A stretch of DNA of 5,232 nt from Lachnospiraceae bacterium (GTDB lineage Bacteria > Bacillota > Clostridia > Lachnospirales > Lachnospiraceae). Shown piece after piece: positions 1 to 5,232 of the stretch (position 1 is the first letter of the stretch; the number at the start of each line of letters is the position of its first letter). The stretch is taken from contig JAEDFR010000132.1 of assembly GCA_016297945.1 (NCBI GenBank), positions 1-5,232 on the forward strand, written 5' to 3'. Below the pieces are notes generated by a model. The model saw only the letters and a program-made list of their open reading frames with translations, was not told where the DNA came from and made no database searches. A program made the translations under genes and the position numbers.

Positions 1-1076
1 TTGTCATAAAATACCACTGCCTGACCTGGAGTAATAGCTCTTTGAGGCTCGAAAAAGGTCAGGCGGACTTTTCCATCTTCCAGTGGTTCCAACAAAGCAT
101 CCGCTTCTTTTTGTTTATATCTCGTCTTTGCTTTGCATTGCATCGGCTCGGTCAGTTTTTCAATCGAAATCCAGTTTATATCATTCGCTTCCAGCGTTGT
201 TGTAAACAAATCTTCGTTTTTTCCCAGAATAACCTGATTTTTTTCCATATCTTTTTTTAGCACATACATCGGTTCTTTCAAAGAAAGACCCAGACCTTTT
301 CTCTGTCCGGTTGTATAGCGGATTAAGCCCTTATGCTCGCCTAATACTTCTCCTTCTTTGTTTACAAATTCACCATGTGGAAATTCCTTTTCACAATACC
401 GTTCGATAAAAGAAGCATAATCACCATCCGGCACAAAACAGATATCCTGACTATCCGGCTTATTCGCATTCACAAAATGCATATCCTGCGCCATCTGTCG
501 TATCTCGGTCTTGTGATAATTCCCCAAAGGAAAGAGTGTATGGGCAAGCTGCTCCTGAGTCAGATTGTATAACACATAGCTCTGATCCTTGGATTCATCC
601 AGTCCCTTTTTTAAGAGAAACCGACCGGTCATTTCATCTTTTTCTACCCTTGCATAATGGCCGGTCACGACGTAATCATAGCCTAACTCATACATGCGGT
701 GCATGAGCTTTGCAAATTTCATATAGCGATTACATTCAATGCAGGGATTCGGTGTTCCGCCTACCATGTAAGTATGGACAAAGCGCTGAATGACTTCTTT
801 ATCAAAATCCTCACTGAAATTCAGAACATAATACGGAATATCAAAAGACTGCGCAACCGCCCTTGCATCAGCCACATCAGAAATCGAGCAACAGGTCTTT
901 GTCGCATCATCCCGAACATCCTGATTATCATACAGTTTCATCGTGATTCCCATACAGTCATATCCCGCATTTTTCATCAAACAAACAGCCACTGAGGAAT
1001 CAATTCCTCCACTCATGGCAATTAGTGCTTTCTTTTTATTTGTATTTTCTTTGATAGAAGCCTTTTCCTGATTCAT
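1..1076 (-). CDS. mnmA: tRNA-specific 2-thiouridylase MnmA (3' end cut by the window edge)
   Basis: MnmA uses ATP to adenylate U34 of tRNA-Lys, -Glu and -Gln, then inserts sulfur relayed from a cysteine desulfurase to give 2-thiouridine; it is cytosolic. From the start at 1076, 358 codons are visible. The PP-loop ATP site MSGGIDSS is at residues 21-28. The catalytic cysteine pair is Cys115 in PNPCIECN and Cys213 in SQDICFVP. TGHYARV (138-144), SKDQSYVLY (162-170) and TTGQRKGLG (255-263) are family signatures, and the C-terminal barrel ends in TPGQAVVFYD. About 10-15 residues are missing at the left edge. The frame stays open upstream to 1286 with in-frame ATGs at 1100, 1112, 1148, 1160, 1172 and 1196. 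I chose 1076 because it gives the usual length of about 370 residues, but no start has a well-spaced Shine-Dalgarno sequence. It lies downstream of rsmF on the same strand, probably in one transcript. The identification is secure; the start is not. Confidence 0.95.
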   Translation of the reverse strand, partial: MNQEKASIKENTNKKKALIAMSGGIDSSVAVCLMKNAGYDCMGITMKLYDNQDVRDDATKTCCSISDVADARAVAQSFDIPYYVLNFSEDFDKEVIQRFVHTYMVGGTPNPCIECNRYMKFAKLMHRMYELGYDYVVTGHYARVEKDEMTGRFLLKKGLDESKDQSYVLYNLTQEQLAHTLFPLGNYHKTEIRQMAQDMHFVNANKPDSQDICFVPDGDYASFIERYCEKEFPHGEFVNKEGEVLGEHKGLIRYTTGQRKGLGLSLKEPMYVLKKDMEKNQVILGKNEDLFTTTLEANDINWISIEKLTEPMQCKAKTRYKQKEADALLEPLEDGKVRLTFFEPQRAITPGQAVVFYD

Positions 1077-1268
1077 TACTTTTTCTATTTCCTGTGCCAT
1101 TTCCTGATTCATGTCCTCTTCTATTTTCCGAGTTTTTTCCTGATCCATTTCTGTTTTCATTTTCCAATTCATTTCCCGTTTGGTATCATCTTCCATTTCC
1201 GTTTCATTTTCTGATTTATATTCTGACTTATTTCCTTTTTCATAATCTGATGCTTTTTCTGTTTTATT
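1065..1268 (-). repeat. Degenerate 12-bp tandem array between rsmF and the mnmA core
   Basis: On the minus strand about 17 consecutive 12-bp units can be laid out without a gap, with a rough consensus ATGAAWCAGGAA. The best-matching units start at 1076, 1100, 1112, 1148, 1160, 1208, 1220, 1232 and 1268. In the mnmA frame the units read MNQE, MAQE, MNQE, MDQE, MKTE, NETE, YKSE, NKSE and NKTE, with Glu usually in position four. Other units (for example IEKV, KTRK, KASD) have drifted. The period is a multiple of three, so gain or loss of units would keep the mnmA frame. The tract is strongly purine-rich on the coding strand. It could be an N-terminal tail of MnmA, a decayed untranslated repeat, or a mixture, because the first ATG in frame is at 1196. 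Confidence 0.7.
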
Positions 1269-1310
1269 TCCAAATCCATATTCATCTCAATTTTGCCGCT
1301 TTGAGAATTT

Positions 1311-2873
1311 CTACAATTCCTTTCGCAATCCTTTCGGATAATGATTTTTTAGTTGTCCGTTTGACAATTTTCCCCATCCTGCCGGAAAACCTTCCACACA
1401 GACCATACAAAATCCCTTTTTTTCCAAAATACCATCTACCGTTTCGTTCGCAGATGCAAACAATTCTCCTTCCTGTATAAAAAAGCTCTCTCCTCTAAAA
1501 TAGCCGTTTACTCTACTATCATCAAGCGGCAAATTCACATATAGCTTTACGTCTTCTTTTTTTAAAGCCAAAGCCAGTGCATGTGCCGGTTCAAATCGAT
1601 CCTTTTTGAAGGTACCAATCTGCAGCCCCGGACGCTCTACTTTTATTCCGTTAATAGAAAAAATGCCCTGAGGAAGCGCGTACAAATTATCTCCATACAA
1701 GATATATTGTGCCTCGGAAAGTGTTTCTATCACTTCCGCTTCCAACATCTCCCGGTATACCGTTTCCAAAGATTGTTTTTGATCTTTGGTCAAATTGTCA
1801 ACGGTTCCTTTTTTTGACGCCTGCTTTCTTTTATTTTTCTTTTTTGACTGTGTAATCACCTGCTCTGCTTTTCCATTTTCACAACAGACAATCGTATCAT
1901 CAACCGGATGATGGCAAGTCTCTTTTTTCTTTAACACAGCGACATAATGACCTTCGCCATGCAGTTTATGCGGCCATAAGCGATAGGTGTATCCCAGTCC
2001 TAATTCATCCCCGCCTTCGTTTGCCCATTCCGGTCTGGCCGGATCAAAGAAAGGAGAATTCACTCTTTCAATTTCAAAATCAGGATGAGTTTTTACAAAA
2101 TGTGCAATCGACATCTCATCTTCTTCCGGTGAAAAAGTACATGTAGAATAAACCAGACGTCCGCCCGGTTTTAGCATCACAGCGGCTTTTTTCAGTATAT
2201 CGGCCTGTCTGTTTGCACATATCTTAACAGAATCCAAACTCCACTCTGACATAGCATCCGGATTTTTCCGAAACATCCCTTCGCCACTGCAGGGAGCATC
2301 CACTAGAATTTTATCAAAAAAGACCGGAAAGTGAGCCGCCAAAGCTCCCGGCTCTTCATTAGTTACCAGCGCATTTCCAATTCCCATCCGCTCCATATTC
2401 TGGGAAAGGATTTTACATCGGGCCGGATGAATCTCATTTGCCACAAGTAATCCTTTTCCCTGTAAAGAAGCGGCAAGCTGTGTTGATTTGCCACCCGGTG
2501 CGGCACATAAATCCAAAACCTTTTCTCCCGGTCTGACATCCAAAAGACCGGCGGCAGACATCGCACTCGGCTCCTGAATATAATATAACCCCATTTCATG
2601 AAATGCATGCTTCCCCGGACGCAGATTGGCATCATAATAATATCCATTCTCAGCCCAGGGAACCGGAACCATTTCATCCATTCCCAACATACCCAGTATG
2701 AAATGATGAAACGATTCTTTTTTACTCTCATTATCAGGATGTTGTTTTAGGGCATTTATGCGCAATGCCTGATATTTTCCATTTTCATAACAATCAATAA
2801 ACGCATCCCACTCGTCTTTGAGCAGACGTTTCATCTTTTCTTCAAAATCCTTTGGTAAAACAAACTCTTCCAT
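1311..2873 (-). CDS. rsmF: RsmF-like 16S rRNA (cytosine-5) methyltransferase, NOL1/NOP2/Sun family
   Basis: A 520-residue SAM-dependent RNA m5C methyltransferase. Relatives (E. coli RsmF, Thermus RsmF, Enterococcus EfmM) methylate cytosines near 1404-1407 of 16S rRNA; the exact target here is inferred. An N-terminal domain (about 1-95, with YQALRINALK) leads into the Rossmann catalytic domain. The SAM loop is DLCAAPGGKSTQLA at 121-134, motif IV DAPCSGEGMFRKNP at 192-205 (Cys195 assists release), and motif VI STCTFSPEEDE at 243-253 with the nucleophile Cys245. A Lys-rich linker (about 343-356) joins a C-terminal RNA-binding region ending GWGKLSNGQLKNHYPKGLR (499-517), as expected of the long RsmF type rather than RsmB. 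The ATG at 2873 has AGGA seven bases upstream (2881-2884). A promoter lies just upstream and mnmA follows. All key residues are intact. Confidence 0.93.
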   Translation of the reverse strand: MEEFVLPKDFEEKMKRLLKDEWDAFIDCYENGKYQALRINALKQHPDNESKKESFHHFILGMLGMDEMVPVPWAENGYYYDANLRPGKHAFHEMGLYYIQEPSAMSAAGLLDVRPGEKVLDLCAAPGGKSTQLAASLQGKGLLVANEIHPARCKILSQNMERMGIGNALVTNEEPGALAAHFPVFFDKILVDAPCSGEGMFRKNPDAMSEWSLDSVKICANRQADILKKAAVMLKPGGRLVYSTCTFSPEEDEMSIAHFVKTHPDFEIERVNSPFFDPARPEWANEGGDELGLGYTYRLWPHKLHGEGHYVAVLKKKETCHHPVDDTIVCCENGKAEQVITQSKKKNKRKQASKKGTVDNLTKDQKQSLETVYREMLEAEVIETLSEAQYILYGDNLYALPQGIFSINGIKVERPGLQIGTFKKDRFEPAHALALALKKEDVKLYVNLPLDDSRVNGYFRGESFFIQEGELFASANETVDGILEKKGFCMVCVEGFPAGWGKLSNGQLKNHYPKGLRKEL

Positions 2874-2907
2874 ATTCGATTCCTGTTTTTCTTATTTATC
2901 CTGTCAC

Positions 2908-2936
2908 ATTATAATAAATCAGTTCTTTAAAAGCAA
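2908..2936 (-). promoter_or_regulatory. Sigma-70-type promoter for rsmF (and probably mnmA)
   Basis: On the minus strand a perfect TATAAT (-10, 2908-2913) is preceded after 17 bases by TTGCTT (-35, 2931-2936), which shares TTG with the consensus. It sits in the 74-base gap between thrE and rsmF, and the predicted start near 2901 leaves a leader of about 28 bases before the rsmF ATG. No terminator is visible between the thrE stop and this promoter, so thrE read-through could add to rsmF transcription. Confidence 0.65.
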
Positions 2937-2947
2937 TTGGTTCAATG

Positions 2948-4198
2948 TTAGCCATTGCTTCCCTGTTTTCTCACATTCTTGCGATTTACCAAAATCTCTA
3001 TAATGTGCATAATTGTCATAACTGTCAATATTCCGGCAGAAATCAAAATCGCATATCCCAACGTCCGCAGTCCGTAAGCAGTAAAATTTCCCCAGTCCTT
3101 TGCTATGGCATAGCGCATCGTTGCATACAGACTGCCACCGGGAATTAATGGCATCGCGGCCGTAACGATAAAGACAGTCGCAGGACATTTCAAAGTCCTT
3201 GCCAGAAGCTGTGCAAATACAGTAACTGCTATCGCGCCAAAATAGTATCCCCAGAAATCCGCCAATCCTATCGTTTCGACGGCAATCACAATACTCCATC
3301 CAAGCATACCGACCAAAGCACAAAAGACCAATCGCTTTCCTCTGACATTAAACCAAAGGCTGTAACCTAAAGCTCCCAGTCCTGCCGTCAGAATCTCCAC
3401 CCACAGGATAGTCGGTGCTACTTCCACCTCCGGTGATGCGGTTGCAGCAAATCCCCATGCAATAGCAACACTTAAAACAATGGCCTCACTGGACCTGAGT
3501 AGTCCCGACATGGTATCTCCACTAAAAACATCCCGGATGGCACTGGTCAGTCCAATTCCGGGTATCAAAAGCATAATATTTCCAATATTGATCATAGCCG
3601 GATGAACCGGAAAATTAGCAGCAAAAATCAGATTTGATAAAAGTCCACCCAAAAGACTGCATAAAACAACAGCCAGATATTTATTGACCTGTACCCGGTT
3701 TAGTGCAGCTCGGACAATACATAATACAACACCAATCATAGCCGATATAATACCATCCAGCATGCTTCCACCAAAAAAAACCGAAAACGCAGCTGAAATC
3801 AACGCAAAACAACCGATGATTCCCATAAACGGATAATGCGGCACTTCTTTTGCTTTCTGAAGTTCGTCACGAAGTCTGGCCGGTGACATTTTAAATGCGC
3901 AGGCACGTCTCGATAAATCATTCAGTTCAGACAAAACTGTCATATCGAATTTCGATGTCAAAATTCGTCTGGTCTGCGTAACCACGCCCTGTTCACCAAA
4001 ATCTGCCGTGGCAATGATACAAGTGGTAATGGAAAAAACATCCACTTTTTTTGCCCCATATGCCTTACATAAGCGGCAGATCGTATCTTCCACACGATTC
4101 ACTTCGCCACCACATATCAACATCTGCTCCCCTAAATCAAGGGCAGCCGATAATAATTGTCCTGTTTCTGTACTCTGCTTATTTTTGTTACTATCCAT
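2948..4198 (-). CDS. Threonine/serine exporter family protein, ThrE type, fused two-domain form
   Basis: An integral membrane protein related to Corynebacterium ThrE, which exports threonine and serine by secondary transport. Numbering from the upstream ATG at 4204, a cytoplasmic N-terminal part (about 15-120) carries GGEVNRVEDTICRLCKAYGA (32-51), typical of the ThrE/DUF1212 domain. Hydrophobic segments follow at roughly 127-146, 149-168, 174-197, 203-222 and 238-256. They include PGIGLTSAIRDVFSGDTMSG (215-234), a conserved signature. A second membrane half (about 267-402, ThrE_2/DUF3815-like) contains CPATVFIVTAAMPLIPGG (340-357). Both halves are in one chain of 416-418 residues, whereas many bacteria split them into two subunits (YjjP/YjjB style). 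I place the start at 4198 rather than 4204 because of ribosome-site spacing. The substrate is inferred from the family. It lies between a terminator and the rsmF promoter, so it is likely monocistronic with some read-through. Confidence 0.9.
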   Translation of the reverse strand: MDSNKNKQSTETGQLLSAALDLGEQMLICGGEVNRVEDTICRLCKAYGAKKVDVFSITTCIIATADFGEQGVVTQTRRILTSKFDMTVLSELNDLSRRACAFKMSPARLRDELQKAKEVPHYPFMGIIGCFALISAAFSVFFGGSMLDGIISAMIGVVLCIVRAALNRVQVNKYLAVVLCSLLGGLLSNLIFAANFPVHPAMINIGNIMLLIPGIGLTSAIRDVFSGDTMSGLLRSSEAIVLSVAIAWGFAATASPEVEVAPTILWVEILTAGLGALGYSLWFNVRGKRLVFCALVGMLGWSIVIAVETIGLADFWGYYFGAIAVTVFAQLLARTLKCPATVFIVTAAMPLIPGGSLYATMRYAIAKDWGNFTAYGLRTLGYAILISAGILTVMTIMHIIEILVNRKNVRKQGSNG

Positions 4199-4205
4199 TT
4201 CCATA

Positions 4206-4210
4206 TCCTT
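4206..4210 (-). promoter_or_regulatory. Ribosome binding site that decides the thrE-family start
   Basis: The minus strand reads AAGGA, then TATGGAA, then ATG. AAGGA is seven bases from the ATG at 4198 but only one base from the ATG at 4204. Normal spacing therefore favours 4198, giving a protein starting MDSNKNK, two residues shorter than the longest reading. Confidence 0.6.
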
Positions 4211-4232
4211 AGCATACCTGATTCTTAATTTG

Positions 4233-4261
4233 ATTCTATCTTTCTATTTTCCTATCTGCAA
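4233..4261 (-). promoter_or_regulatory. Possible promoter for the thrE-family gene
   Basis: TAGAAT (4233-4238, five of six bases match the -10 consensus) is preceded after 17 bases by TTGCAG (4256-4261, sharing TTG with the -35 consensus). The -35 box starts right at the end of the T-run of the upstream terminator, a compact arrangement that fits a new transcription unit. The match is moderate and the region is AT-rich, so chance is possible. Confidence 0.4.
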
Positions 4262-4301
4262 AAGAAAAGCAGAGCCAAAAGTCATCCATGACTGGCTCTG
4301 C
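4260..4301 (-). terminator. Rho-independent terminator, minus strand
   Basis: A 9-bp stem, GCAGAGCCA (4269-4277) with TGGCTCTGC (4293-4301), encloses a second short pairing GTCAT/ATGAC (4281-4285 with 4288-4292). On the minus strand the stem is followed at once by TTTTCTTTT (4268-4260). The plus-strand side has no T-run, so it acts in one direction. It would end transcripts coming from the Rpn-family gene or the spacer before the thrE promoter. A second copy of the CTGGCTCT word (4304-4311) beside the right arm could allow an alternative pairing. Confidence 0.8.
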
Positions 4302-4573
4302 GTCTGGCTCTATACTAATGTTCATTATCACATATTTCCTTGTAATTCACAACAACATTCTTTCTGTTGCTTATTTCTTTTTCTTCAACATTTTACTTCT
4401 TTTCTCTCTACTTTTAATTTCCTTATAATTTTCCAAACTCTCCTGCCCATTCAAAGCCCTTTTTAGCCACAATCACCGCAATGATTTCATTGATAACCGC
4501 TGCGGCCGCAATTTTATTGCATTGCAATTTCCTCGTCGCTATACCCCCGATGAAACCGTTCTTTGTACTACTG
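4302..4573. other. Gene-poor AT-rich spacer
   Basis: No convincing gene is seen here. The left part (4302-4440) is pyrimidine-rich on the plus strand, with no clear hairpin. On the minus strand a 60-codon frame with a TTG start (4605-4423) ends in KKGFEWAGEFGKL. It overlaps the Rpn-family gene, has no recognisable family and only a weak AAGG nine bases upstream of the TTG, so I do not call it a gene. In the Rpn frame, just past its stop, 4567-4517 reads YKERFHRGYSDEEIAMQ, which looks protein-like and could be a remnant. Confidence 0.5.
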
Positions 4574-5232
4574 TTATGATACTGTCTGTAATACGAAAGT
4601 TTCAATACTATCAGCCTTAATCGCGATTTTAAACCAGCTTTTTAACATATCGATATCTGTAACTGCATTGATTTTCTCCACTATATCGTCCGATACAGTT
4701 CCTAATTCATTTAATGCATCCAAAATATCTTCTCGACGTGTCGCAAGTGTTGCCTCTGCACGGCCTTCTGCACGGCCTTCGGCATGACCCTCTTTACGAG
4801 CCTCTGCCTTTGCTTCCATTGTTTCAAAATCAATGTATTCTCCCCATGTCATATACCGATACCTCTCTTCCGGTGACGATTTTACCTTCGTCACATACTC
4901 ATGTAACTGCTTGGTTAATTCTGTTGTTGCGTTTTCTTCGGTACTATTCTGGATATATTTAAGCAGGGCATTCAGTTCGTCGTCCTCATCATTAGGCGAA
5001 CTGGTGTTGAAATAGTAATGATCCAATCCGTCCGGATAGGGAATGGAAATATCCTCTTCACACATGTTGTGGAAATGATATTTTGCCTTCCCCTTGCCAA
5101 AAGGATCATAGTCCAGAATGTTAATCACACATAAATTCGGCAGATTATCAAAATCCTTTTCACCTGAATACAGGTTATGGGCATCGATCTTTGCCTGATT
5201 GAACCGGTTTCGCTTAAAAAGATTGTCTGAAT
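4574..5232 (-). CDS. Rpn-family PD-(D/E)XK nuclease / putative transposase, N-terminus beyond the right edge
   Basis: The frame is open to the window edge, so 218 whole codons of the C-terminal part are visible; a GTG at 5128 is internal, not the start. Visible residues 8-45 (RNRFNQAKIDAHNLYSGE, then CVINILDYDPFGKGKAKYHF) match the end of the PDDEXK_2 nuclease domain, where the family has an R..YYQ..ID..L..G pattern and a hydrophobic strand followed by DPF. The PD-(D/E)XK catalytic residues would lie in the missing part. Next come an acidic stretch (80-86), a helical region with YRYMTWGEYIDFETMEAKAEA (124-144), the AEGR repeats (about 147-160) and a C-terminal helical tail (165-213). E. coli RpnA-type relatives are DNA endonucleases that promote RecA-independent recombination. 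Many clostridial genomes hold multiple copies; whether this one moves is unknown. Members are usually about 290-330 residues, so about a third is missing. Confidence 0.85.
   Translation of the reverse strand, partial: SDNLFKRNRFNQAKIDAHNLYSGEKDFDNLPNLCVINILDYDPFGKGKAKYHFHNMCEEDISIPYPDGLDHYYFNTSSPNDEDDELNALLKYIQNSTEENATTELTKQLHEYVTKVKSSPEERYRYMTWGEYIDFETMEAKAEARKEGHAEGRAEGRAEATLATRREDILDALNELGTVSDDIVEKINAVTDIDMLKSWFKIAIKADSIETFVLQTVS
4756..4815 (-). repeat. 12-bp tandem repeat encoding AEGR units in the Rpn-family gene
   Basis: Two identical 12-bp units (plus strand ctgcacggcctt, 4756-4767 and 4768-4779) are followed by three increasingly diverged copies to about 4815. They encode AEGR, AEGR, EGHA, ARKE and KAEA-like blocks. 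Such E/G/R/A four-residue repeats are common in Rpn-family proteins at the join between the nuclease domain and the tail, and their copy number tends to vary between copies. Confidence 0.75.

Noticed and set aside
42..995. Three plus-strand frames (42-260, 375-572, 699-995)
   Set aside because: All lie antisense to mnmA, which has clear motifs throughout; none resembles a known protein.
1094..1480. 128-codon plus-strand frame rich in Phe, Pro and Leu
   Set aside because: It is the antisense of the purine-rich repeat array and of the rsmF 3' end; its hydrophobic, repetitive look comes from reading that array backwards.
2363..2731. 122-codon minus-strand frame inside rsmF
   Set aside because: It is a frame-shifted shadow of the methyltransferase, whose SAM motifs lie in the other frame over the same bases.
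2919..3323. 134-codon minus-strand frame over the thrE 3' end
   Set aside because: It is a frame-shifted shadow of the exporter; the real frame carries the conserved CPATVF and PLIPGG motifs.
4008..4466. 152-codon plus-strand frame across the thrE 5' end and spacer
   Set aside because: It is antisense to the conserved ThrE N-terminal domain and runs through the terminator and AT-rich spacer, with low-complexity Phe/Leu/Ser composition.
4501..4510. 10-bp palindrome TGCGGCCGCA
   Set aside because: It is isolated with no extended stem or T-run, and most likely a chance NotI-type site.
4423..4605. 60-codon minus-strand frame ending KKGFEWAGEFGKL
   Set aside because: It has a TTG start inside the Rpn-family gene, no strong ribosome site and no recognised family; it may be a fragment but is not supported as a gene.
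4563..5015. Plus-strand frames over the Rpn-family gene, including one with ARPSARPSA repeats
   Set aside because: They are antisense readings of the AEGR repeat and its flanks.

Overview
The window looks like chromosome from a low-GC Gram-positive anaerobe. The best guess is a Clostridia member near Lachnospiraceae, judged from AT-rich spacers, the style of MnmA and RsmF, and an Rpn/PD-(D/E)XK transposase-like protein of a type common in that group. This is inferred from protein style, not from a search. All supported genes lie on the minus strand, so transcription runs from right to left.

From right to left, 5232-4574 holds the C-terminal two thirds of an Rpn-family (PDDEXK_2) nuclease/transposase-like protein, cut by the window edge and carrying a short 12-bp tandem repeat. 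A gene-poor AT-rich stretch follows (4573-4302) and ends in a clear minus-strand intrinsic terminator (4301-4260). A weak promoter then precedes a fused-domain threonine/serine exporter of the ThrE family (4198-2948). A well-formed promoter in the short gap after that gene (2936-2908) precedes an RsmF-like 16S rRNA m5C methyltransferase (2873-1311). Next comes mnmA, the tRNA U34 2-thiouridylase (1076 to beyond the left edge).

rsmF and mnmA probably form one transcript of RNA-modification genes: one methylates the ribosomal decoding region, the other thiolates the wobble base of Lys/Glu/Gln tRNAs. ThrE is probably a separate unit with possible read-through, since no terminator is visible between it and rsmF.

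Most of the window is ordinary housekeeping sequence, and I see no new defence or mobile system. The one unexpected structure is a degenerate 12-bp tandem array (about 17 units, 1065-1268) between rsmF and the mnmA core. It is in frame with mnmA, encodes four-residue charged units usually ending in Glu, and makes the mnmA start ambiguous.
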